The notes under the pieces are model-generated. The model was not told the origin of the DNA. It saw only the letters and a program-made list of their open reading frames with translations, and searched no databases. A stretch of DNA of 9,345 bases from Granulosicoccaceae bacterium (lineage in GTDB: Bacteria > Pseudomonadota > Gammaproteobacteria > DAOVJZ01): positions 1 to 9,345 of the forward strand of contig DAOVJZ010000045.1 in assembly GCA_030632035.1 (NCBI GenBank), written 5' to 3'. A program made the translations under genes and the position numbers. Shown here in pieces: positions 1-6,197 of the stretch (its first letter is position 1; every line of letters begins with the position of its first letter).

Positions 1-381
1 ATGGGCTGCATTTTTTGCACCGGCCTTGCCGATCGCAACAGTAGCAACAGGGATGCCCCCTGGCATTTGTACTGTAGATAACAATGCATCCATTCCTGAT
101 AACGGACCACCATCCATCGGTACACCAATCACAGGTTTAATCGTATGTGCAGCTACATTACCGGCCAGATGTGCGGCCAGTCCTGCGGCACAAATAAATG
201 CCGCGCAACCACGTACATCAGCATCGTGAACATAACTGCTGGTTGCTTCCGGAGTACGATGGGCTGAGGAAATTCTGACCTCAAATGGAATATCAAATGC
301 TTTTAGCTGGTCAATTGTTGCCTGCATCACTGGCAAATCAGAATCTGAACCCATTAAGATAGCAATGAATGGTTTGGACAT
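1..381 (-). CDS. purE: N5-carboxyaminoimidazole ribonucleotide mutase PurE, 3' end beyond window
   Basis: PurE converts N5-CAIR to 4-carboxy-5-aminoimidazole ribonucleotide in de novo purine synthesis in the cytoplasm, normally as an octamer acting after PurK. The window holds the first 127 residues; the family is about 160-170 long, so roughly 35-40 C-terminal residues lie to the left. Visible class I landmarks are GSDSD (residues 11-15), SAHRTP (39-44) with the likely catalytic His41, AAHLAG (69-74), GVPMDGG (86-92), and the motif MPGGIPVATVAIGKAG at 106-121. The start ATG at 381-379 gives the usual MSKPFIAILMGSDSD opening. A GGAG lies about 12 nt upstream, a rather long spacing. purE lies 92 nt downstream of topA on the same strand, with no clear terminator between them. 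purK would be expected next to the left but is not visible. No frameshift is seen. Family assignment is secure. Confidence 0.96.
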   Translation of the reverse strand, partial: MSKPFIAILMGSDSDLPVMQATIDQLKAFDIPFEVRISSAHRTPEATSSYVHDADVRGCAAFICAAGLAAHLAGNVAAHTIKPVIGVPMDGGPLSGMDALLSTVQMPGGIPVATVAIGKAGAKNAAH

Positions 382-473
382 GGTATTAATAATCTCCGAG
401 TCTAAATATGTTTTCTAAATTACAGTTTTGCTGGATCCGATGTTCCACATCTTGACCCAACCTACTCCAGATT

Positions 474-2759
474 TTACGATTTTTCTTCAACTGCTTCGAT
501 GAATTTACAGTCTTTCTGTGGGCACACTTTTTCTGTTCCGCGCTTCTTGGTTGTTTTGACCGTCAACATAGGCCAACTGCATTCCGGGCAAGCCTCTTCG
601 ATGGGTTCATTCCATACTGCATAATCACAATCAGGATACAATGAACAGGAGTAAAAAATCTTGCCGCGACGCGATTTGCGTTTAAGCATGGAGCCATTTT
701 TACATTTAGGACAATCAACACCCGTGTCTTCCGGTTTTTCGAGTGGCTCAATATATTTACAGTCTGGATAACCGCCACAACCGATAAACTTTCCATAACG
801 ACCGGTCTTTATTACCAGATCAGAATTACATTCCGGACACTTGCGTCCTTCAACAACTTCTGGCTCGGTACTGCTCTGATCATCACCCACATTGCGTGTG
901 TAATCACATTCGGGATATTCATCACAACCGACAAAGCGACCACGTCTACCTAAACGAATAGAAAGCCCTTTGCCACACTTGGGACATTTTTCGTCCATTG
1001 GTTCATGGGTTACATCTTTTCGATTAACTGATTTGTCTTTTTCGACAACCAGTTTTTTGAATGGACCCCAGAATTTTTTCATTAATGGAACCCATTCCTG
1101 TTCACCACGTGCAATCGCATCAAGCTCATCTTCAAGGTTCGCCGTGAAGTCATAATCCACGTACTTGGTAAAGTGTTGTGTCAGGAAACGATTGGTAACA
1201 CGTCCAACATCTGTTGGCATAAACCGACGTTTATCCAGTTCAACATATTCACGATTTTGTAATGTAGAAATAATGGATGCATAAGTCGAAGGACGACCAA
1301 TGCCATGTTCTTCCAATGTCTTAACCAGGCTCGCTTCAGTGTAGCGTGGTGGCGGCTCGGTAAAGTGCTGTTCATTTCTGATCTGGGTCAGATCAATTTC
1401 ATCGCCTTCTTTCATTGGCGGCAGAATTTTTTCTGCATCATCTTCTTTCTTGGCATCATCCACATCTTCCTGATAGACCGCCATAAAACCGGGTTCAACC
1501 ACGGTTGTACCGTTAGCACGGAACACGCCCTTATCGCCTGCGGCCATATCAACACCGACCAGATCCATGGTGGCATGGATCATTTGTGATGCCATGGTAC
1601 GTTTCCAGATCAATTGATACAGTTTGAGCTGATCCTTGTTCAGGTATTCCTTGATAATATCCGGTGTACGTTTGACCGATGTTGGGCGAATAGCTTCATG
1701 CGCTTCCTGTGCATTCTTGGCCTTTGTCTTATAAACATGCGGCTTGGCTGGTACTTTTTCCGGACCAAATCGTTTTGCAATCGATTCACGGATCTCATCC
1801 AATGCCTCTTGTGCCAGATGTACCGAGTCAGTACGCATGTAGGAAATCAAACCGACGGTGCCGCTGCCGACATCAACACCTTCATATAATTGTTGTGCAG
1901 TGCGCATAGTACGCTGTGCAGTAAAACCTAGTTTACGGGATGCTTCCTGTTGCAGTGTTGAAGTAGTAAACGGGGCTGCTGGATTACGCTTGCGTTTTTT
2001 CTTCTCAACACTGGTAATTTTTAATTTACCATTAGTGGCCTTGGTTAAAACATTATTTGTTGACTTGGCATCTTTATCATTATTAATACTAAACTGGGTC
2101 AGCTTCTCGCCCTTGTACTGGGTCAATCTGCAAGCAAATTTTTGTTTTCCCTTTTTTAGATCACCTTCAATAGTCCAATATTCACGCGGTTCAAATTTAT
2201 CTATCTCTTCTTCACGCTCAACAATCATGCGCAAGGCCGGGCTTTGCACACGACCAGCCGACAAACCGGGACGAATTTTTTTCCAGAGTAATGGTGATAG
2301 ATTAAAACCAACAAGAAAATCGAGTGCACGACGTGCCTGCTGTGCATTCACCATGTCCATAGAAAGATCACGTGGATTATCTACCGCATCGATAATCGCG
2401 TTCTTGGTGATTTCATTAAACACAACGCGTTTAACTTTTTTACCTTTCAGCAGTTTTTTGCCTTTTAACAATTCATATATGTGCCATGAGATCGCTTCAC
2501 CCTCGCGATCCGGATCAGTTGCGAGCAGGAGTGTGTCTGCTTTTTTCATTGCCTTGGCAATGGCATCAATGTGGCGTTGATTTTTTTCAAGCGCCCGATA
2601 GGTCATTTCGAAATTATGTTCGGTATCAACCGAACCTTCCTTGGGTAACAAGTCACGTACATGACCATAGGTAGCCAGTACCTTGAAGTCCTTACCCAGA
2701 TATTTTTCAATCGTCTTCGATTTAGCCGGCGATTCTACTAATACAAGATTTTTACTCAT
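474..2759 (-). CDS. topA: DNA topoisomerase I (type IA) with four C-terminal zinc ribbons
   Basis: TopA relaxes negative supercoils by cutting one strand through a 5'-phosphotyrosine and passing the other strand. The 761-residue protein starts with a Toprim domain: LVLVESPAKSKTIEKYLG at about 5-22, with Glu9 as the conserved acidic residue, and TDPDREGEAISWHI at 81-94, with Asp82, Asp84 and Glu86 as metal ligands. The type IA core includes SAGRVQSPAL (167-176), the active-site motif ISYMRTDSV with catalytic Tyr307, and EEHGIGRPSTYASII (483-497). The C-terminus has four Cys4 zinc ribbons with cysteine pairs at 592/595-612/618, 641/644-661/667, 683/686-705/711 and 724/727-746/751. It is shorter than E. 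coli TopA (865), which carries additional C-terminal ribbon-like domains. A TAGGG lies 4-5 nt before the ATG, so the start is well supported. The gene follows smg after a 75-nt gap that contains a terminator-like hairpin, and purE follows it. All catalytic residues are intact. Confidence 0.98.
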   Translation of the reverse strand: MSKNLVLVESPAKSKTIEKYLGKDFKVLATYGHVRDLLPKEGSVDTEHNFEMTYRALEKNQRHIDAIAKAMKKADTLLLATDPDREGEAISWHIYELLKGKKLLKGKKVKRVVFNEITKNAIIDAVDNPRDLSMDMVNAQQARRALDFLVGFNLSPLLWKKIRPGLSAGRVQSPALRMIVEREEEIDKFEPREYWTIEGDLKKGKQKFACRLTQYKGEKLTQFSINNDKDAKSTNNVLTKATNGKLKITSVEKKKRKRNPAAPFTTSTLQQEASRKLGFTAQRTMRTAQQLYEGVDVGSGTVGLISYMRTDSVHLAQEALDEIRESIAKRFGPEKVPAKPHVYKTKAKNAQEAHEAIRPTSVKRTPDIIKEYLNKDQLKLYQLIWKRTMASQMIHATMDLVGVDMAAGDKGVFRANGTTVVEPGFMAVYQEDVDDAKKEDDAEKILPPMKEGDEIDLTQIRNEQHFTEPPPRYTEASLVKTLEEHGIGRPSTYASIISTLQNREYVELDKRRFMPTDVGRVTNRFLTQHFTKYVDYDFTANLEDELDAIARGEQEWVPLMKKFWGPFKKLVVEKDKSVNRKDVTHEPMDEKCPKCGKGLSIRLGRRGRFVGCDEYPECDYTRNVGDDQSSTEPEVVEGRKCPECNSDLVIKTGRYGKFIGCGGYPDCKYIEPLEKPEDTGVDCPKCKNGSMLKRKSRRGKIFYSCSLYPDCDYAVWNEPIEEACPECSWPMLTVKTTKKRGTEKVCPQKDCKFIEAVEEKS

Positions 2760-2770
2760 AACACCCTATT

Positions 2771-2798
2771 GGAAAAGCAAAGCCCGCGAAATGCGGGC
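2771..2798 (-). terminator. Rho-independent terminator between smg and topA
   Basis: Read on the minus strand, a perfect 6-bp GC-only stem GCCCGC/GCGGGC with loop ATTTC (2798-2782) is followed directly by TTTGCTTTTCC, an interrupted T-tract. It lies 37 nt after the smg stop and 22 nt before the topA ATG. The layout fits an intrinsic terminator ending the tsaP-dprA-smg transcript. Because the space to topA is so short, a topA promoter would have to lie upstream of or inside this element, so it could instead act as a partial terminator or attenuator in the topA leader. The T-tract contains a GC interruption, so full efficiency is not certain. Confidence 0.7.
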
Positions 2799-2834
2799 AG
2801 TGAAAATAAAATACGTAACCTGATTCATTTCTGA

Positions 2835-3320
2835 TTAATGTGGTGCACCAACCATCTCTTCATAAACCAGGTCTTCCATCCAGGCGAAGGCATCTTCCTG
2901 CCCCGGCTGGTTAAACAATACTAACAATATGACCCACTTCAGTTGCTCAAGGGAAATATCATCGGTTTCCAATGCCATAATACGGTCGAGAATCAATTCT
3001 CTTGAGTGCGCATCGAGAATTCTGACCTGCTCCAGAAACATCAGGAACCCTCGACAAGCCATATCCAGTTTCTCTGTCTCTCGGTCAGTATAGACACGAA
3101 TCGAGCCCGTGTGAGCCAATCGTGTCACCCCGTTTCCTTCCAGCTTCTGGGGATTAAGATCCTCAAGCCAGGAAAAGGCCTTGATAACCTCGGGCTCGGA
3201 AAAACCGGCACCCACTAACTCATTTCTTAACGTCTCCTCATCTACTGCCAGTTCTGTTTCATCATCATTTATATAGTTTTCAAAGAGATACACCAAAACA
3301 TCAAGCACATTTTCTTTCAT
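2835..3320 (-). CDS. smg: Smg family protein (DUF494)
   Basis: This is a conserved, mostly alpha-helical, acidic cytoplasmic protein of 161 residues, close to the E. coli Smg length (157). Its molecular function is not established. The N-terminus MKENVLDVLVYLFENYI is the family signature, followed by an acidic stretch (DDETELAVDEE, 19-29), a helical region ending in FSWLEDLNPQK, and a C-terminal half rich in Leu and Glu. There is no signal peptide, membrane segment or metal motif. The ATG overlaps the dprA stop codon in an ATGA junction (3320-3317), so translation is probably coupled to dprA. A GAGAG about 7 nt upstream, inside dprA, can serve as ribosome binding site. The dprA-smg pairing is widespread in gammaproteobacteria, which suggests a related role in DNA handling, but that is inference. 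Confidence 0.93.
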   Translation of the reverse strand: MKENVLDVLVYLFENYINDDETELAVDEETLRNELVGAGFSEPEVIKAFSWLEDLNPQKLEGNGVTRLAHTGSIRVYTDRETEKLDMACRGFLMFLEQVRILDAHSRELILDRIMALETDDISLEQLKWVILLVLFNQPGQEDAFAWMEDLVYEEMVGAPH

Positions 3321-4432
3321 AGCAAGCTCTCTTTTGTTGTTTTTATTATGAAACCCCCCGCTGCAGAAGAGACAAAACCTCGCAACTCCAATATTAATAG
3401 CATGGATGAAACTTTCTCGATCGTCAATCCAGTTCGTTCTATAAGCATATCAACCGATATCGGGTCATAACCGATGCATTCAAGTAGGTCACGGTACTCT
3501 TTTTCCGGGATTTCCCTGTTTTCAGGTTGTTCGACCGAGAGTTTGGGCAAAAATTCCACATGTGCCAATGGCCCAAGCTCTTCCAGAATATCATCCACGG
3601 TCTCAACCAGCTTGGCTCCCTGCCGGATTAGCCGGTGACAGCCCTTGGCCAGCGGGTTATGGATGGAACCGGGAACAGCAAATACTTCCCGACCCTGTTC
3701 TGCTGCGAGCCTGGCTGTAATCAGGGAACCACTGCGTTGTGCTGCCTCTATCACCAATACACCCAAACTAAGGCCACTGACTATTCGGTTACGACGTGGA
3801 AAATGATTTGCCAAAGGGGGTGTCCCAATCGGAAATTCAGAAACCAGTGCTCCACCCTTTTCAACGATCTCATGTGCAAGGTGTTTATTCCGTGCCGGAT
3901 AAACCCGATCCAGTCCCGTGCCGGTCACTGCAATGGTCTTGCCACCTGTGAACATTGCACCCCGATGACTGGCGGCATCAATTCCAAGTGCCAGACCACT
4001 GGTAATAACAAACCCGGACTGTGCCAGTGTGTGTGCAAACTGTTGTGCTGTTTCACTACCGCCACCAGTCGGGTTACGACTCCCTACCATGGCAACTTGA
4101 TAATGTGACAAACACGATACATCACCATGTACATATAACACGGGTGGTGCATCTGTTATTTCTTTGAGTAAAGGGGGGTAACGTGGATCAGAAAATAAAA
4201 TGATATGGTTGTTTTCTTTTTCCAACCATTCCAGATCTTTTTCTATATTTTTTGTATCGGGTAACTTTAACCATTTAAAGGTTTTTGCAGTTACACCTTC
4301 GATGTGTTCATTTTCATGAACAGCTTTTAACAAACGTGATGGAGAATACCCGGCTTCCAATAGAGTGTTAAATGTATGAATCCCCAGACCCGGGGCATGC
4401 GCGATAACCAACCAATCAAAAATTTCTTCCAT
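3317..4432 (-). CDS. dprA: DNA processing protein DprA (Smf)
   Basis: DprA binds incoming single-stranded DNA in natural transformation and loads RecA on it. The gene is also kept in many bacteria not known to be competent. The 371-residue protein has a short N-terminal helical region (1-75), a Rossmann-like SMF core and a C-terminal winged-helix region. Core motifs are MVGSRNPT (115-122), SGLALGIDAASHRGAM (145-160), GTGLDRVYPARN (171-182), SEFPIGTPPLANHFPRRNR (198-216), RSGSLITARLAAEQGREVF (233-251) and AVPGSIHNPLAKGCHRLI (252-269). The C-terminal winged helix covers about 313-363 (ECIGYDPISVDMLIERTGL). Length and domain order match full-length family members, and I see no missing motif. The ATG is preceded by GGAG at 7-nt spacing, and that site overlaps an inverted repeat. 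The gene sits 48 nt after tsaP and overlaps smg by 4 nt. Confidence 0.97.
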   Translation of the reverse strand: MEEIFDWLVIAHAPGLGIHTFNTLLEAGYSPSRLLKAVHENEHIEGVTAKTFKWLKLPDTKNIEKDLEWLEKENNHIILFSDPRYPPLLKEITDAPPVLYVHGDVSCLSHYQVAMVGSRNPTGGGSETAQQFAHTLAQSGFVITSGLALGIDAASHRGAMFTGGKTIAVTGTGLDRVYPARNKHLAHEIVEKGGALVSEFPIGTPPLANHFPRRNRIVSGLSLGVLVIEAAQRSGSLITARLAAEQGREVFAVPGSIHNPLAKGCHRLIRQGAKLVETVDDILEELGPLAHVEFLPKLSVEQPENREIPEKEYRDLLECIGYDPISVDMLIERTGLTIEKVSSMLLILELRGFVSSAAGGFIIKTTKESLL

Positions 4433-4439
4433 GACAATA

Positions 4440-4461
4440 CTCCAACCAATCCTTTGGTTGG
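4440..4461 (-). promoter_or_regulatory. Hairpin overlapping the dprA Shine-Dalgarno site
   Basis: On the minus strand, CCAACCAA (4461-4454), loop AGGA (4453-4450) and TTGGTTGG (4449-4442) form a perfect 8-bp stem. The dprA ribosome binding site GGAG occupies 4443-4440, so its first two G residues are paired in the stem, and the ATG follows 7 nt later. There is no T-run after the stem on either strand, which argues against a terminator. Folding could lower ribosome access to dprA. The sequence shows the structure and its overlap; the regulatory effect is inferred. Confidence 0.5.
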
Positions 4462-4480
4462 TTCAGTATAACCTATTTTT

Positions 4481-5509
4481 TCAGGGATTAACTACCGTAT
4501 CCATAATATGAATAGGTTTAATCGCTTCCATCACCAACGCATAGCTAACACGCTCGTAAGTGCGGAAAATCATTAATAAACCAGCTCTTTCATTAGGAAG
4601 CTTAACCATTTCATTCTTATTCATAGTATCGCGCACTTGCTCGCCGGTTTGATAAACCGCCAGTACATTGCCAGCAGTCAGGCCATCGGTTTCACCCTTA
4701 TTGAGTGCAACAACCTGATATTGACCAATCTGGCTCACGCCATCCACAACAGAAATAATACGGCCTTCAATCGACTGCTCTGGTGAACGGGGTGTGTAGT
4801 AATGGTGAATAGCCTCATCTTTTACAGGCAACAATCGATCACCTTTCAGAACCTCACGACGAGTTTGTGTCAACATGAAACGAGCGGGATCACCTTCTGC
4901 CTGCATTTCTGAATCACCCAGATAAAGAGCTTCATAACCGATCTCTTCACCTGATTCAGGATCAATAAATGCTTTATTGGAACGCAACACTTCATAGCGA
5001 CTGGTTTTGTCTTCTTTGTTGCGGTTACGAACAAACACCTCAACACCTTCACCACCGATTAGATGCTCTGATGCAAACGATAGAATATAGGCGGCATTGT
5101 CTATTTCTTCTTTACCTACAATGCGATTGCTGTTCATGAACTGGCGAATCGCATCAACCGGAATCGTCGGAATCGCACTTTCAATCCGGGATTCACGCAC
5201 GGTAGGGGATAATTTAACGGTTGGGCGGCCACGCTGGATTTCCAGACTAGGTACGCCATTTTTCCAGGTCAGTACAATAACATCACCTGGGTAAATGAGA
5301 TGCGGGTTCTTAATTTGTGTGTTTACATGCCAGATTTCCGGCCACTTCCATGGGTTCTGGAGAAAACGACCTGAAATATCCCAGAGGGTATCGCCTTTGA
5401 CCACCACGTAACGATCTGGATGATCAGCCTTGAGTTTGACTACATCGGCCATCAAGTTGACTGAAAACAGAGCGATCAACAAGACAAACAGGTACTTTCT
5501 AAACATCAT
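4481..5509 (-). CDS. tsaP: LysM-domain periplasmic protein, TsaP-like secretin-associated factor
   Basis: The 342-residue protein begins with a signal peptide (MMFRKYLFVLLIALFSVNLMA, cleavage probably after residue 21). A LysM peptidoglycan-binding domain follows at about 34-80 (VVVKGDTLWDISGRF, then NPHLIYPGDVIVL). After a linker, the C-terminal part (about 245-342) ends in LPNERAGLLMIFRTYERVS and a final YALVMEA...IMDTVVNP stretch, resembling the FlgT-type C-terminal domain of TsaP. TsaP anchors the type IV pilus secretin PilQ to the cell wall. The Pseudomonas aeruginosa homologue PA0020 is likewise encoded between def and dprA, which supports this call. Two adjacent ATGs are possible; AAGGGA lies 5-6 nt before the first one. 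The gene is divergent from def. A general LysM protein without a pilus role remains possible, because no pilus genes are in the window. Confidence 0.88.
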   Translation of the reverse strand: MMFRKYLFVLLIALFSVNLMADVVKLKADHPDRYVVVKGDTLWDISGRFLQNPWKWPEIWHVNTQIKNPHLIYPGDVIVLTWKNGVPSLEIQRGRPTVKLSPTVRESRIESAIPTIPVDAIRQFMNSNRIVGKEEIDNAAYILSFASEHLIGGEGVEVFVRNRNKEDKTSRYEVLRSNKAFIDPESGEEIGYEALYLGDSEMQAEGDPARFMLTQTRREVLKGDRLLPVKDEAIHHYYTPRSPEQSIEGRIISVVDGVSQIGQYQVVALNKGETDGLTAGNVLAVYQTGEQVRDTMNKNEMVKLPNERAGLLMIFRTYERVSYALVMEAIKPIHIMDTVVNP

Positions 5510-5548
5510 TCTATTCCCTTATTCCGTTATTTTTTAAGGACATACCGA

Positions 5549-5566
5549 AGTATAGGCAGTATACTG
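5549..5566 (-). promoter_or_regulatory. Candidate tsaP promoter -10 elements with 10-bp palindrome
   Basis: On the minus strand two TATACT hexamers (5563-5558 and 5554-5549) resemble sigma-70 -10 boxes, 40-50 nt before the tsaP start. The first is embedded in the perfect palindrome CAGTATACTG (5557-5566). Matching -35 boxes are poor (TTTTGC or TTAGGT at suitable spacing), so this is a weak promoter call. The palindrome may be a small operator or simply chance in AT-rich DNA. Confidence 0.28.
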
Positions 5567-5585
5567 GGCACACCTAAATGCAAAA

Positions 5586-5617
5586 CTGACACATGCGGGT
5601 TTTCGCGCCTATATAAT
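5586..5617 (+). promoter_or_regulatory. Candidate sigma-70 promoter for the def operon
   Basis: CTGACA at 5586-5591 matches the -35 consensus at five of six bases. TATATAAT at 5610-5617 holds two overlapping -10 choices: TATATA at 5610-5615 with an 18-nt spacer, and the perfect TATAAT at 5612-5617 with a 20-nt spacer. Transcription would start near 5622-5626, leaving a def leader of about 65-70 nt. It is the best plus-strand promoter in the divergent gap. Confidence 0.45.
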
Positions 5618-5644
5618 ATAGTGTCACTTACGTACATTACTTTA

Positions 5645-5664
5645 GCAGGATAAATTTTATCTGC
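5645..5664 (+). other. Small imperfect hairpin in the def leader
   Basis: GCAG at 5645-5648 pairs with CTGC at 5661-5664, and ATAA at 5650-5653 pairs with TTAT at 5657-5660, with one bulged G (5649) and a 3-nt loop. It lies in the predicted 5' untranslated leader, 26 nt before the def ATG. A second short repeat ATCAA/TTGAT (5668-5672 and 5677-5681) follows. No T-run is present, so this is not a terminator. It is too simple to match a riboswitch that I know. Confidence 0.25.
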
Positions 5665-5690
5665 ACTATCAAAAACTTGATGCAATTCAC

Positions 5691-6194
5691 ATGTCATTAC
5701 TGAATATTCTTCATTACCCGGATCCCAGACTGCGCAACCATGCACGGCCTGTCGAAAATGTCGATAATGATGTCCGTAAAATCATCGATGACATGCTCGA
5801 AACCATGTATGCCGCTCCTGGTATCGGACTGGCTGCAACCCAGCTCAATATCGCCAAACAGATTATCGTGATCGATATTTCCGAAGATAAAAACCAGCCC
5901 GTGTGCCTGATCAACCCCGAAATTATGGAATCAAGTGGCACTGAAAAAATGGAAGAAGGCTGCTTGTCTGTGCCTGATATTTTTGAAGAAGTCGAACGTG
6001 CAGAAAAAATAAAAGTCCGTGCACTGAATCGGGGTGGTGACTCCTTTGAACTGGAAACCAACGGTCTGCTGGCAGTATGTATTCAGCACGAGATGGATCA
6101 CCTTGATGGCAAATTATTTGTGGATTATCTGTCATCACTCAAACAAAAGCGTATTCGCAAGAAGTTGGAAAAAGTACGCAAACAAATTCTTTAG
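5691..6194 (+). CDS. def: Peptide deformylase
   Basis: Def removes the N-formyl group from the initiator methionine of nascent proteins at the ribosome exit. The 167-residue protein has the full length of gammaproteobacterial type 1 enzymes and all three catalytic motifs: GIGLAATQ (44-51), EGCLS (89-93) and HEMDH (133-137). Metal ligands are Cys91, His133 and His137, and Glu134 is the general acid/base. The opening MSLLNILHYPDPRLR matches the E. coli start region, which fixes the ATG although no good Shine-Dalgarno sequence precedes it. The C-terminus ends in a basic helix (KQKRIRKKLEKVRKQ) of the kind that docks E. coli Def on the ribosome. fmt follows after 3 nt and supplies the opposing reaction. 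Confidence 0.98.
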   Translation: MSLLNILHYPDPRLRNHARPVENVDNDVRKIIDDMLETMYAAPGIGLAATQLNIAKQIIVIDISEDKNQPVCLINPEIMESSGTEKMEEGCLSVPDIFEEVERAEKIKVRALNRGGDSFELETNGLLAVCIQHEMDHLDGKLFVDYLSSLKQKRIRKKLEKVRKQIL

Positions 6195-6197
6195 CCT

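Noticed and set aside
439..451. Inverted repeat GATGT-TCC-ACATC between topA and purE
   Set aside because: The stem is only 5 bp and no T-run follows on the minus strand, so it does not support a terminator after topA.
1858..2580. Long open frame of 240 codons on the plus strand opposite topA
   Set aside because: It is wholly antisense to well-conserved topA codons, has no ribosome binding site and its translation shows no recognisable domain. It is a by-product of topA codon use.
3635..4108. Open frame of 157 codons on the plus strand opposite dprA, with many cysteines
   Set aside because: The cysteines do not form spaced metal motifs and the frame lies antisense to the conserved SMF core of dprA, so it is a shadow.
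4466..4480. Possible -10 box TATACT for a dprA promoter in the tsaP-dprA gap
   Set aside because: No acceptable -35 box lies 15-19 nt upstream, and dprA can be transcribed from the tsaP promoter.
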